Source: Auanema rhodensis (Eukaryota > Nematoda > Chromadorea > Rhabditida > Rhabditidae). From it: DNA of 64,000 nt. A model generated the notes under the pieces. It made no database searches, was not told the origin of the DNA, and saw nothing but the letters and a program-made list of their open reading frames with translations. This document shows, piece by piece, positions 1 through 12,976 of the stretch; the first letter of the stretch is position 1, and each line of letters starts with the position of its first letter. The translations under genes and the position numbers were made by a program. The DNA lies in the NCBI GenBank assembly GCA_964057225.1, contig OZ059900.1:12973638-13037637 (forward strand). The letters run 5' to 3'.

Positions 1-28
1 CTTTATCCAGTCAAACTATAATGTAAAA

Positions 29-36
29 GACGCGTC
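29..36. other. GACGCGTC palindrome with MluI site
   Basis: This is the most CpG-dense point of the unit (two CpGs in 8 bp). 35C breaks it in copies 9, 23, 51, 55, 64, 80, 84, 89, 90, 119 and 122, all of which also carry 9G. No broken copy was seen after 34.2 kb. Confidence 0.85.
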
Positions 37-47
37 ATGTTCATATT

Positions 48-115
48 CAAATTTGTTTTGCTTTGGCATCTATAGTGTCATATAATCATACTAAGACAGA
101 CAGTTTTCAATATTG
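48..115. other. Two more 8-bp palindromes per unit: CAAATTTG (48-55) and CAATATTG (108-115)
   Basis: CAAATTTG is changed to CGAATTTG by 49G in copies 87, 94, 175, 184, 193, 198 and 212, which also creates TTCGAA and a new CpG. CAATATTG directly abuts the hairpin at 115; I saw no variant in it. With the two palindromes above, the unit holds four 8-bp palindromes. Confidence 0.75.
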
Positions 116-131
116 CACACTCATGGTGTGC
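115..131. other. Short hairpin in each unit (shown in copy 1)
   Basis: GCACAC at 115-120 and GTGTGC at 126-131 are perfect inverted repeats around the 5-base loop TCATG. The element is present in nearly every copy. 117T (copies 180, 182, 191) and 119CT (copies 140, 157, 168) weaken the arm. It could extrude as a small cruciform or fold in a transcript; neither is shown by sequence alone. Confidence 0.75.
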
Positions 132-261
132 TTTCCAAAATGTATTTCCAACTCAGAAGTTCTCTGGTTAGATTGAGATACTACCTCTAACTTGGGTAAT
201 TAAACCAAATCTATTCAGGAAACTTATGAACTGTTCTAGCCTATCGCCGTATAAGTGATCA

Positions 262-281
262 GTGTACAAAGCTATACAAAG
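262..281. repeat. Nested 10-bp tandem at the end of each unit
   Basis: The last 20 bp of the unit are two 10-bp motifs, GTGTACAAAG and CTATACAAAG, which differ at two bases. This small tandem occurs in every copy and is the site where the 291-bp copies gained a third motif. Confidence 0.9.
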
Positions 282-285
282 CTTT
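278..285. other. AAAGCTTT palindrome (HindIII site) across the unit junction
   Basis: The 8-bp palindrome is centred on the chosen junction and would cut the array into unit-length fragments. It is altered by 1A (starts at 4798, 5370), 4C (12977), 4A (51323, 53009, 53852) and T at 1124. Confidence 0.85.
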
Positions 286-3200
286 ATCCAGTCAAACTAT
301 AATGTAAAAGACGCGTCATGTTCATATTCAAATTTGTTTTGCTTTGGCATCTATAGTGTCATATAATCATACTAAGACAGACAGTTTTCAATATTGCACA
401 CTCATGGTGTGCTTTCCAAAATGTATTTCCAACTCAGAAGTTCTCTGGTTAGATTGAGATACTACCTCTAACTTGGGTAATTAAACCAAATCTATTCAGG
501 AAACTTATGAACTGTTCTAGCCTATCGCCGTATAAGTGATCAGTGTACAAAGCTATACAAAGCTTTATCCAGTCAAACTATAATGTAAAAGACGCGTCAT
601 GTTCATATTCAAATTTGTTTTGCTTTGGCATCTATAGTGTCATATAATCATACTAAGACAGACAGTTTTCAATATTGCACACTCATGGTGTGCTTTCCAA
701 AATGTATTTCCAACTCAGAAGTTCTCTGGTTAGATTGAGATACTACCTCTAACTTGGGTAATTAAACCAAATCTATTCAGGAAACTTATGAACTGTTGTA
801 GCCTATCGCCGTATAAGTGATCAGTGTACAAAGCTATACAAAGCTTTATCCAGTCAAACTATAATGTAAAAGACGCGTCATGTTCATATTCAAATTTGTT
901 TTGCTTTGGCATCTATAGTGTCATATAATCATACTAAGACAGACAGTTTTCAATATTGCACACTCATGGTGTGCTTTCCAAAATGTATTTCCAACTCAGA
1001 AGTTCTCTGGTTAGATTGAGATACTACCTCTAACTTGGGTAATTAAACCAAATCTATTCAGGAAACTTATGAACTGTTCTAGCCTATCGCCGTATATGTG
1101 ATCAGTGTACAAAGCTATACAATGCTTTATCCAGTCAAACTATAATGTAAAAGACGCGTCATGTTCATATTCAAATTTGTTTTGCTTTGGCATCTATAGT
1201 GTCATATAATCATACTAAGACAGACAGTTTTCAATATTGCACACTCATGGTGTGCTTTCCAAAATGTATTTCCAACTCAGAAGTTCTCTGGTTAGATTGA
1301 GATACTACCTCTAACTTGGGTAATTAAACCAAATCTATTCAGGAAACTTATGAACTGTTCTAGCCTATCGCCGTATAAGTGATCAGTGTACAAAGCTATA
1401 CAAAGCTTTATCCAGTCAAACTATAATGTAAAAGACGCGTCATGTTCATATTCAAATTTGTTTTGCTTTGGCATCTCTAGTGTCATATAATCATACTAAG
1501 ACAGACAGTTTTCAATATTGCACACTCATGGTGTGCTTTCCAAAATGTATTTACAACTCAGAAGTTCTCTGGTTAGATTGAGATACTACCTCTAACTTGG
1601 GTAATTAAACCAAATCTATTCAGGAAACTTATGAACTGTTCTAGCCTATCGCCGTATAAGTGATCAGTGTACAAAGCTATACAAAGCTTTATCCAGTCAA
1701 ACTATAATGTAAAAGACGCGTCATGTTCATATTCAAATTTGTTTTGCTTTGGCATCTATAGTGTCATATAATCATACTAAGACAGACAGTTTTCAATATT
1801 GCACACTCATGGTGTGCTTTCCAAAATGTATTTCCAACTCAGAAGTTCTCTGGTTAGATTGAGATACTACCTCTAACTTGGGTAATTAAACCAAATCTAT
1901 TCAGGAAACTTATGAACTGTTCTAGCCTATCGCCGTATATGTGATCAGTGTACAAAGCTATACAAAGCTTTATCCGGTCAAACTATAATGTAAAAGACGC
2001 GTCATGTTCATATTCAAATTTGTTTTGCTTTGGCATCTATAGTGTCATATAATCATACTAAGACAGGCAGTTTTCAATATTGCACACTCATGGTGTGCTT
2101 TCCAAAATGTATTTCCAACTCAGAAGTTCTCTGGTTAGATTGAGATACTACCTCTAACTTGGGTAATTAAACCAAATCTATTCAGGAAACTTATGAACTG
2201 TTCTAGCCTATCGCCGTATATGTGATCAGTGTACAAAGCTATACAAAGCTTTATCCGGTCAAACTATAATGTAAAAGACGCGCCATGTTCATATTCAAAT
2301 TTGTTTTGCTTTGGCATCTATAGTGTCATATAATCATACTAAGACAGACAGTTTTCAATATTGCACACTCATGGTGTGCTTTCCAAAATGTATTTCCAAC
2401 TCAGAAGTTCTCTGGTTAGATTGAGATACTACCTCTAACTTGGGTAATTAAACCAAATCTATTCAGGAAACTTATGAACTGTTCTAGCCTATCGCCGTAT
2501 AAGTGATCAGTGTACAAAGCTATACAAAGCTTTATCCAGTCAAACTATAATGTAAAAGACGCGTCATGTTCATATTCAAATTTGTTTTGCTTTGGCATCT
2601 ATAGTGTCATATAATCATACTAAGACAGACAGTTTTCAATATTGCACACTCATGGTGTGCTTTCCAAAATGTATTTACAACTCAGAAGTTCTCTGGTTAG
2701 ATTGAGATACTACCTCTAACTTGGGTAATTAAACCAAATCTATTCAGGAAACTTATGAACTGTTCTAGCCTATCGCCGTATATGTGATCAGTGTACAAAG
2801 CTATACAAAGCTTTATCCAGTCAAACTATAATGTAAAAGACGCGTCATGTTCATATTCAAATTTGTTTTGCTTTGGCATCTATAGTGTCATATAATCATA
2901 CTAAGACAGACAGTTTTCAATATTGCACACTCATGGTGTGCTTTCCAAAATGTATTTACAACTCAGAAGTTCTCTGGTTAGATTGAGATACTACCTCTAA
3001 CTTGGGTAATTAAACCAAATCTATTCAGGAAACTTATGAACTGTTCTAGCCTATCGCCGTATATGTGATCAGTGTACAAAGCTATACAAAGCTTTATCCA
3101 GTCAAACTATAATGTAAAAGACGCGTCATGTTCATATTCAAATTTGTTTTGCTTTGGCATCTATAGTGTCATATAATCATACTAAGACAGACAGTTTTCA

Positions 3201-3934
3201 ATATTGCACACTCATGGTGTGCTTTCCAAAATGTATTTACAACTCAGAAGTTCTCTGGTTAGATTGAGATACTACCTCTAACTTGGGTAATTAAACCAAA
3301 TCTATTCAGGAAACTTATGAACTGTTCTAGCCTATCGCCGTATATGTGATCAGTGTACAAAGCTATACAAAGCTTTATCCAGTCAAACTATAATGTAAAA
3401 GACGCGTCATGTTCATATTCAAATTTGTTTTGCTTTGGCATCTATAGTGTCATATAATCATACTAAGACAGACAGTTTTCAATATTGCACACTCATGGTG
3501 TGCTTTCCAAAATGTATTTCCAACTCAGAAGTTCTCTGGTTAGATTGAGATACTACCTCTAACTTGGGTAATTAAACCAAATCTATTCAGGAAACTTATG
3601 AACTGTTCTAGCCTATCGCCGTATATGTGATCAGTGTACAAAGCTATACAAAGCTTTATCCGGTCAAACTATAATGTAAAAGACGCGTCATGTTCATATT
3701 CAAATTTGTTTTGCTTTGGCATCTATAGTGTCATATAATCATACTAAGACAGACAGTTTTCAATATTGCACACTCATGGTGTGCTTTCCAAAATGTATTT
3801 CCAACTCAGAAGTTCTCTGGTTAGATTGAGATACTACCTCTAACTTGGGTAATTAAACCAAATCTATTCAGGAAACTTATGAACTGTTCTAGCCTATCGC
3901 CGTATAAGTGATCAGTGTACAAAGCTATACAAAG

Positions 3935-6900
3935 CTTTATCCGGTCAAACTATAATGTAAAAGACGCGTCATGTTCATATTCAAATTTGTTTTGCTTTGG
4001 CATCTATAGTGTCATATAATCATACTAAGACAGACAGTTTTCAATATTGCACACTCATGGTGTGCTTTCCAAAATGTATTTCCAACTCAGAAGTTCTCTG
4101 GTTAGATTGAGATACTACCTCTAACTTGGGTAATTAAACCAAATCTATTCAGGAAACTTATGAACTGTTCTAGCCTATCGCCGTATATGTGATCAGTGTA
4201 CAAAGCTATACAAAGCTATACAAAGCTTTATCCGGTCAAACTATAATGTAAAAGACGCGTCATGTTCATATTCAAATTTGTTTTGCTTTGGCATCTATAG
4301 TGTCATATAATCATACTAAGACAGGCAGTTTTCAATATTGCACACTCATGGTGTGCTTTCCAAAATGTATTTCCAACTCAGAAGTTCTCTGGTTAGATTG
4401 AGATACTACCTCTAACTTGGGTAATTAAACCAAATCTATTCAGAAAACTTATGAACTGTTCTAGCCTATCGCCGTATATGTGATCAGTGTACAAAGCTAT
4501 ACAAAGCTATACAAAGCTTTATCCAGTCAAACTATAATGTAAAAGACGCGTCATGTTCATATTCAAATTTGTTTTGCTTTGGCATCTATAGTGTCATATA
4601 ATCATACTAAGACAGACAGTTTTCAATATTGCACACTCATGGTGTGCTTTCCAAAATGTATTTCCAACTCAGAAGTTCTCTGGTTAGATTGAGATACTAC
4701 CTCTAACTTGGGTAATTAAACCAAATCTATTCAGGAAACTTATGAACTGTTCTAGCCTATCGCCGTATATGTGATCAGTGTACAAAGCTATACAAAGATT
4801 TATCCGGTCAAACTATAATGTAAAAGACGCGTCATGTTCATATTCAAATTTGTTTTGCTTTGGCATCTATAGTGTCATATAATCATACTAAGACAGGCAG
4901 TTTTCAATATTGCACACTCATGGTGTGCTTTCCAAAATGTATTTCCAACTCAGAAGTTCTCTGGTTAGATTGAGATACTACCTCTAACTTGGGTAATTAA
5001 ACCAAATCTATTCAGAAAACTTATGAACTGTTCTAGCCTATCGCCGTATATGTGATCAGTGTACAAAGCTATACAAAGCTATACAAAGCTTTATCCAGTC
5101 AAACTATAATGTAAAAGACGCGTCATGTTCATATTCAAATTTGTTTTGCTTTGGCATCTATAGTGTCATATAATCATACTAAGACAGACAGTTTTCAATA
5201 TTGCACACTCATGGTGTGCTTTCCAAAATGTATTTCCAACTCAGAAGTTCTCTGGTTAGATTGAGATACTACCTCTAACTTGGGTAATTAAACCAAATCT
5301 ATTCAGGAAACTTATGAACTGTTCTAGCCTATCGCCGTATATGTGATCAGTGTACAAAGCTATACAAAGATTTATCCGGTCAAACTATAATGTAAAAGAC
5401 GCGTCATGTTCATATTCAAATTTGTTTTGCTTTGGCATCTATAGTGTCATATAATCATACTATGACAGGCAGTTTTCAATATTGCACACTCATGGTGTGC
5501 TTTCCAAAATGTATTTCCAACTCAGAAGTTCTCTGGTTAGATTGAGATACTACCTCTAACTTGGGTAATTAAACCAAATCTATTCAGGAAACTTATGAAC
5601 TGTTCTAGCCTATCGCCGTATATGTGATCAGTGTACAAAGCTATACAAAGCTTTATCCGGTCAAACTATAATGTAAAAGACGCGTCATGTTCATATTCAA
5701 ATTTGTTTTGCTTTGGCATCTATAGTGTCATATAATCATACTAAGACAGACAGTTTTCAATATTGCACACTCATGGTGTGCTTTCCAAAATGTATTTCCA
5801 ACTCAGAAGTTCTCTGGTTAGATTGAGATACTACCTCTAACTTGGGTAATTAAACCAAATCTATTCAGGAAACTTATGAACTGTTCTAGCCTATCGCCGT
5901 ATATGTGATCAGTGTACAAAGCTATACAAAGCTTTATCCGGTCAAACTATAATGTAAAAGACGCGTCATGTTCATATTCAAATTTGTTTTGCTTTGGCAT
6001 CTATAGTGTCATATAATCATACTAAGACAGGCAGTTTTCAATATTGCACACTCATGGTGTGCTTTCCAAAATGTATTTCCAACTCAGAAGTTCTCTGGTT
6101 AGATTGAGATACTACCTCTAACTTGGGTAATTAAACCAAATCTATTCAGGAAACTTATGAACTGTTCTAGCCTATCGCCGTATAAGTGATCAGTGTACAA
6201 AGCTATACAAAGCTTTATCCGGTCAAACTATAATGTAAAAGACGCGCCATGTTCATATTCAAATTTGTTTTGCTTTGGCATCTATAATGTCATATAATCA
6301 TACTAAGACAGACAGTTTTCAATATTGCACACTCATGGTGTGCTTTCCAAAATGTATTTCCAACTCAGAAGTTCTCTGGTTAGATTGAGATACTACCTCT
6401 AACTTGGGTAATTAAACCAAATCTATTCAGGAAACTTATGAACTGTTCTAGCCTATCGCCGTATAAGTGATCAGTGTACAAAGCTATACAAAGCTTTATC
6501 CGGTCAAACTATAATGTAAAAGACGCGTCATGTTCATATTCAAATTTGTTTTGCTTTGGCATCTATAGTGTCATATAATCATACTAAGACAGACAGTTTT
6601 CAATATTGCACACTCATGGTGTGCTTTCCAAAATGTATTTCCAACTCAGAAGTTCTCTGGTTAGATTGAGATACTACCTCTAACTTGGGTAATTAAACCA
6701 AATCTATTCAGGAAACTTATGAACTGTTCTAGCCTATCGCCGTATATGTGATCAGTGTACAAAGCTATACAAAGCTATACAAAGCTTTATCCGGTCAAAC
6801 TATAATGTAAAAGACGCGTCATGTTCATATTCAAATTTGTTTTGCTTTGGCATCTATAGTGTCATATAATCATACTAAGACAGGCAGTTTTCAATATTGC

Positions 6901-7356
6901 ACACTCATGGTGTGCTTTCCAAAATGTATTTCCAACTCAGAAGTTCTCTGGTTAGATTGAGATACTACCTCTAACTTGGGTAATTAAACCAAATCTATTC
7001 AGAAAACTTATGAACTGTTCTAGCCTATCGCCGTATATGTGATCAGTGTACAAAGCTATACAAAGGTATACAAAGCTTTATCCAGTCAAACTATAATGTA
7101 AAAGACGCGTCATGTTCATATTCAAATTTGTTTTGCTTTGGCATCTATAGTGTCATATAATCATACTAAGACAGACAGTTTTCAATATTGCACACTCATG
7201 GTGTGCTTTCCAAAATGTATTTCCAACTCAGAAGTTCTCTGGTTAGATTGAGGTACTACCTCTAACTTGGGTAATTAAACCAAATCTATTCAGGAAACTT
7301 ATGAACTGTTCTAGCCTATCGCCGTATAAGTGATCAGTGTACAAAGCTATACAAAG
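3935..7356. repeat. Array domain B: copies 15-26, rich in 291-bp units
   Basis: Five of twelve copies are 291 bp (15, 16, 18, 24, 25). Copies 16-17 and 18-19 form a two-copy repeat of 572 bp: the first member has 9G, 100G, 219A, 254T and the extra motif, the second only 254T. Copies 18 and 20 share the rare 1A, which removes the HindIII-like junction; copy 20 also has 94T, 100G. Copy 21 has 9G, 254T; copy 22 has 9G, 100G; copy 23 has 9G, 35C, 75A; copy 26 has 178G. The order 100G, 35C, 254T in copies 22-24 returns at copies 79-81, 118-120 and 121-123. Confidence 0.9.
4216..7075. repeat. First cluster of 291-bp units (five extra 10-bp motifs)
   Basis: The third motif lies at 4216-4225, 4507-4516, 5079-5088, 6775-6784 and 7066-7075. 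The first four read CTATACAAAG; the last reads GTATACAAAG. All host copies have 254T. Confidence 0.92.
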
Positions 7357-8310
7357 CTTTATCCAGTCAAACTATAATGTAAAAGACGCGTCATGTTCAT
7401 ATTCAAATTTGTTTTGCTTTGCCATCTATAGTGTCATATAATCATACTAAGACAGACAGTTTTCAATATTGCACACTCATGGTGTGCTTTCCAAAATGTA
7501 TTTCCAACTCAGAAGTTCTCTGGTTAGATTGAGATACTACCTCTAACTTGGGTAATTAAACCAAATCTATTCAGGAAACTTATGAACTGTTCTAGCCTAT
7601 CGCCGTATAAGTGATCAGTGTACAAAGCTATACAAAGCTTTATCCAGTCAAACTATAATGTAAAAGACGCGTCATGTTCATATTCAAATTTGTTTTGCTT
7701 TGGCATCTATAGTGTCATATAATCATACTAAGACAGACAGTTTTCAATATTGCACACTCATGGTGTGCTTTCCAAAATGTATTTCCAACTCAGAAGTTCT
7801 CTGGTTAGATTGAGATACTACCTCTAACTTGGGTAATTAAACCAAATCTATTCAGGAAACTTATGAACTGTTCTAGCCTATCGCCGTATAAGTGATCAGT
7901 GTACAAAGCTATACAAAGCTTTATCCAGTCAAACTATAATGTAAAAGACGCGTCATGTTCATATTCAAATTTGTTTTGCTTTGGCATCTATAGTGTCATA
8001 TAATCATACTAAGACAGACAGTTTTCAATATTGCACACTCATGGTGTGCTTTCCAAAATGTATTTCCAACTCAGAAGTTCTCTGGTTAGATTGAGATACT
8101 ACCTCTAACTTGGGTAATTAAACCAAATCTATTCAGGAAACTTATGAACTGTTCTAGCCTATCGCCGTATATGTGATCAGTGTACAAAGCTATACAAAGC
8201 TTTATCCAGTCAAACTATAATGTAAAAGACGCGTCATGTTCATATTCAAATTTGTTTTGCTTTGGCATCTATAGTGTCATATAATCATACTAAGACAGAC
8301 AGTTTTCAAT

Positions 8311-8333
8311 ATTGCACACTCATGGTGTGCAAT
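8311..8333. other. Lengthened hairpin, 132AA type (copy 30)
   Basis: TT at 132-133 is replaced by AA, so the arms grow from six to nine base pairs: ATTGCACAC and GTGTGCAAT with the same loop. The same change is in copies 32 (AA at 8893), 39 (10860), 44 (12265), 59 (16500), 67 (18748), 100 (28021) and 101 (28302). Confidence 0.8.
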
Positions 8334-10139
8334 CCAAAATGTATTTCCAACTCAGAAGTTCTCTGGTTAGAATGAGATACTACCTCTAACTTGGGTAATT
8401 AAACCAAATCTATTCAGGAAACTTATGAACTGTTCTAGCCTATCGCCGTATAAGTGATCAGTGTACAAAGCTATACAAAGCTTTATCCAGTCAAACTATA
8501 ATGTAAAAGACGCGTCATGTTCATATTCAAATTTGTTTTGCTTTGGCATCTATAGTGTCATATAATCATACTAAGACAGACAGTTTTCAATATTGCACAC
8601 TCATGGTGTGCTTTCCAAAATGTATTTCCAACTCAGAAGTTCTCTGGTTAGATTGAGATACTACCTCTAACTTGGGTAATTAAACCAAATCTATTCAGGA
8701 AACTTATGAACTGTTCTAGCCTATCGCCGTATAAGTGATCAGTGTACAAAGCTATACAAAGCTTTATCCAGTCAAACTATAATGTAAAAGACGCGTCATG
8801 TTCATATTCAAATTTGTTTTGCTTTGGCATCTATAGTGTCATATAATCATACTAAGACAGACAGTTTTCAATATTGCACACTCATGGTGTGCAATCCAAA
8901 ATGTATTTCCAACTCAGAAGTTCTCTGGTTAGATTGAGATACTACCTCTAACTTGGGTAATTAAACCAAATCTATTCAGGAAACTTATGAACTGTTCTAG
9001 CCTATCGCCGTATAAGTGATCAGTGTACAAAGCTATACAAAGCTTTATCCAGTCAAACTATAATGTAAAAGACGCGTCATGTTCATATTCAAATTTGTTT
9101 TGCTTTGGCATCTATAGTGTCATATAATCATACTAAGACAGACAGTTTTCAATATTGCACACTCATGGTGTGCTTTCCAAAATGTATTTCCAACTCAGAA
9201 GTTCTCTGGTTAGATTGAGATACTACCTCTAACTTGGGTAATTAAACCAAATCTATTCAGGAAACTTATGAACTGTTCTAGCCTATCGCCGTATAAGTGA
9301 TCAGTGTACAAAGCTATACAAAGCTTTATCCAGTCAAACTATAATGTAAAAGACGCGTCATGTTCATATTCAAATTTGTTTTGCTTTGGCATCTATAGTG
9401 TCATATAATCATACTAAGACAGACAGTTTTCAATATTGCACACTCATGGTGTGCTTTCCAAAATGTATTTCCAACTCAGAAGTTCTCTGGTTAGAATGAG
9501 ATACTACCTCTAACTTGGGTAATTAAACCAAATCTATTCAGGAAACTTATGAACTGTTCTAGCCTATCGCCGTATAAGTGATCAGTGTACAAAGCTATAC
9601 AAAGCTTTATCCAGTCAAACTATAATGTAAAAGACGCGTCATGTTCATATTCAAATTTGTTTTGCTTTGGCATCTATAGTGTCATATAATCATACTAAGA
9701 CAGACAGTTTTCAATATTGCACACTCATGGTGTGCTTTCCAAAATGTATTTCCAACTCAGAAGTTCTCTGGTTAGAATGAGATACTACCTCTAACTTGGG
9801 TAATTAAACCAAATCTATTCAGGAAACTTATGAACTGTTGTAGCCTATCGCCGTATAAGTGATCAGTGTACAAAGCTATACAAAGCTTTATCCAGTCAAA
9901 CTATAATGTAAAAGACGCGTCATGTTCATATTCAAATTTGTTTTGCTTTGGCATCTATAGTGTCATATAATCATACTAAGACAGACAGTTTTCAATATTG
10001 CACACTCATGGTGTGCTTTCCAAAATGTATTTCCAACTCAGAAGTTCTCTGGTTAGATTGAGATACTACCTCTAACTTGGGTAATTAAACCAAATCTATT
10101 CAGGAAACTTATGAACTGTTCCAGCCTATCGCCGTATAT

Positions 10140-12867
10140 GTGATCAGTGTACAAAGCTATACAAAGCTTTATCCAGTCAAACTATAATGTAAAAGACGCG
10201 TCATGTTCATATTCAAATTTGTTTTGCTTTGGCATCTATAGTGTCATATAATCATACTAAGACAGACAGTTTTCAATATTGCACACTCATGGTGTGCTTT
10301 CCAAAATGTATTTCCAACTCAGAAGTTCTCTGGTTAGATTGAGGTACTACCTCTAACTTGGGTAATTAAACCAAATCTATTCAGGAAACTTATGAACTGT
10401 TCTAGCCTATCGCCGTATAAGTGATCAGTGTACAAAGCTATACAAAGCTTTATCCAGTCAAACTATAATGTAAAAGACGCGTCATGTTCATATTCAAATT
10501 TGTTTTGCTTTGCCATCTATAGTGTCATATAATCATACTAAGACAGACAGTTTTCAATATTGCACACTCATGGTGTGCTTTCCAAAATGTATTTCCAACT
10601 CAGAAGTTCTCTGGTTAGATTGAGATACTACCTCTAACTTGGGTAATTAAACCAAATCTATTCAGGAAACTTATGAACTGTTCTAGCCTATCGCCGTATA
10701 AGTGATCAGTGTACAAAGCTATACAAAGCTTTATCCAGTCAAACTATAATGTAAAAGACGCGTCATGTTCATATTCAAATTTGTTTTGCTTTGGCATCTA
10801 TAGTGTCATATAATCATACTAAGACAGACAGTTTTCAATATTGCACACTCATGGTGTGCAATCCAAAATGTATTTCCAACTCAGAAGTTCTCTGGTTAGA
10901 TTGAGATACTACCTCTAACTTGGGTAATTAAACCAAATCTATTCAGGAAACTTATGAACTGTTCTAGCCTATCGCCGTATAAGTGATCAGTGTACAAAGC
11001 TATACAAAGCTTTATCCAGTCAAACTATAATGTAAAAGACGCGTCATGTTCATATTCAAATTTGTTTTGCTTTGGCATCTATAGTGTCATATAATCATAC
11101 TAAGACAGACAGTTTTCAATATTGCACACTCATGGTGTGCTTTCCAAAATGTATTTCCAACTCAGAAGTTCTCTGGTTAGATTGAGATACTACCTCTAAC
11201 TTGGGTAATTCAACCAAATCTATTCAGGAAACTTATGAACTGTTCTAGCCTATCGCCGTATAAGTGATCAGTGTACAAAGCTATACAAAGCTTTATCCAG
11301 TCAAACTATAATGTAAAAGACGCGTCATGTTCATATTCAAATTTGTTTTGCTTTGGCATCTATAGTGTCATATAATCATACTAAGACAGACAGTTTTCAA
11401 TATTGCACACTCATGGTGTGCTTTCCAAAATGTATTTCCAACTCAGAAGTTCTCTGGTTAGAATGAGATACTACCTCTAACTTGGGTAATTAAACCAAAT
11501 CTATTCAGGAAACTTATGAACTGTTGTAGCCTATCGCCGTATAAGTGATCAGTGTACAAAGCTATACAAAGCTTTATCCAGTCAAACTATAATGTAAAAG
11601 ACGCGTCATGTTCATATTCAAATTTGTTTTGCTTTGGCATCTATAGTGTCATATAATCATACTAAGACAGACAGTTTTCAATATTGCACACTCATGGTGT
11701 GCTTTCCAAAATGTATTTCCAACTCAGAAGTTCTCTGGTTAGATTGAGGTACTACCTCTAACTTGGGTAATTAAACCAAATCTATTCAGGAAACTTATGA
11801 ACTGTTCTAGCCTATCGCCGTATAAGTGATCAGTGTACAAAGCTATACAAAGCTTTATCCAGTCAAACTATAATGTAAAAGACGCGTCATGTTCATATTC
11901 AAATTTGTTTTGCTTTGCCATCTATAGTGTCATATAATCATACTAAGACAGACAGTTTTCAATATTGCACACTCATGGTGTGCTTTCCAAAATGTATTTC
12001 CAACTCAGAAGTTCTCTGGTTAGATTGAGATACTACCTCTAACTTGGGTAATTAAACCAAATCTATTCAGGAAACTTATGAACTGTTCTAGCCTATCGCC
12101 GTATAAGTGATCAGTGTACAAAGCTATACAAAGCTTTATCCAGTCAAACTATAATGTAAAAGACGCGTCATGTTCATATTCAAATTTGTTTTGCTTTGGC
12201 ATCTATAGTGTCATATAATCATACTAAGACAGACAGTTTTCAATATTGCACACTCATGGTGTGCAATCCAAAATGTATTTCCAACTCAGAAGTTCTCTGG
12301 TTAGATTGAGATACTACCTCTAACTTGGGTAATTAAACCAAATCTATTCAGGAAACTTATGAACTGTTCTAGCCTATCGCCGTATAAGTGATCAGTGTAC
12401 AAAGCTATACAAAGCTTTATCCAGTCAAACTATAATGTAAAAGACGCGTCATGTTCATATTCAAATTTGTTTTGCTTTGGCATCTATAGTGTCATATAAT
12501 CATACTAAGACAGACAGTTTTCAATATTGCACACTCATGGTGTGCTTTCCAAAATGTATTTCCAACTCAGAAGTTCTCTGGTTAGATTGAGATACTACCT
12601 CTAACTTGGGTAATTAAACCAAATCTATTCAGGAAACTTATGAACTGTTCTAGCCTATCGCCGTATAAGTGATCAGTGTACAAAGCTATACAAAGCTTTA
12701 TCCAGTCAAACTATAATGTAAAAGACGCGTCATGTTCATATTCAAATTTGTTTTGCTTTGGCATCTATAGTGTCATATAATCATACTAAGACAGACAGTT
12801 TTCAATATTGCACACTCATGGTGTGCTTTCCAAAATGTATTTCCAACTCAGAAGTTCTCTGGTTAGA
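10140..12867. repeat. Five-copy block in tandem, step 1405 bp
   Basis: The stretch 10140-11462 recurs at 11545-12867 with the series 178G, 66C, 132AA. One difference was found: C at 11211 (unit position 202) against A at 12616. The limits are 254T in copy 36 against 254A in copy 41, and 173A in copy 41 against T in copy 46. Confidence 0.83.
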
Positions 12868-12976
12868 TTGAGATACTACCTCTAACTTGGGTAATTAAAC
12901 CAAATCTATTCAGGAAACTTATGAACTGTTCTAGCCTATCGCCGTATAAGTGATCAGTGTACAAAGCTATACAAAG

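Larger units (their letters stand above)
1..281. repeat. Reference unit (copy 1)
   Basis: This copy matches the most common base at nearly every position and serves as the numbering reference. Landmarks are an 8-bp palindrome with an MluI site at 29-36, CAAATTTG at 48-55, CAATATTG at 108-115, a hairpin at 115-131, ATTAAA at 199-204, TGATCA at 256-261, TGTACA at 263-268, and two 10-bp motifs ending in ACAAAG at 262-281. The choice of base 1 is arbitrary, since a tandem array has no natural start. Copies 2, 5, 28, 31, 33, 45, 46, 60, 68, 71-74, 83, 96, 97, 103, 105 and 115 look identical or almost identical to it. Confidence 0.95.
1..3934. repeat. Array domain A: copies 1-14, near consensus
   Basis: All copies are 281 bp. 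Copies 1, 2 and 5 are consensus. Copy 3 has 236G; copy 4 has 254T and T at 280, which changes the junction to AATGCTTT; copy 6 has 72C and 148A; copy 7 has 254T; copy 8 has 9G, 100G, 254T; copy 9 has 9G, 35C; copies 10, 11 and 12 are the same type (148A, 254T), a run of local amplification; copy 13 has 254T; copy 14 has 9G. Confidence 0.9.
7357..12976. repeat. Array domain C: copies 27-46 with 66C, 132AA, 173A, 178G types
   Basis: All copies are 281 bp and carry 9A. Copy 27 has 66C; 29 has 254T; 30 has 132AA and 173A; 32 has 132AA; 34 has 173A; 35 has 173A and 236G; 36 has 237C and 254T; 37 has 178G; 38 has 66C; 39 has 132AA; 40 has 202C; 41 has 173A and 236G; 42 has 178G; 43 has 66C; 44 has 132AA; 28, 31, 33, 45 and 46 are consensus. 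The recurring order 178G, 66C, 132AA shows that a block of several units was copied together. Confidence 0.9.

Noticed and set aside
17-22. TATAAT as a bacterial -10 element
   Set aside because: There is no matching -35 element or gene, and the context is a eukaryotic-type satellite; such AT words are expected at this composition.
48-64. CENP-B box at the TTCG created by 49G
   Set aside because: Beyond TTCG, the required downstream A and CGGG are missing (TTTG instead), and only seven units have 49G.
64-176. RNA polymerase III promoter: TGGCATCT (64-71) as A box and GGTTAGATTGA (166-176) as B box
   Set aside because: Both deviate at key positions (no A at the seventh A-box base; B box lacks the C after GGTT and the final CC), and no tRNA-like fold is visible.
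199-204. ATTAAA as a working poly(A) signal in every unit
   Set aside because: It is a common AT-rich hexamer, and nothing upstream resembles a gene or exon.
222-256. Inverted pair ACTTAT (222-227) and ATAAGT (251-256), broken by 254T
   Set aside because: Six base pairs around a 23-base loop are easily met by chance, so it is not offered as the reason for 254A/T variation.
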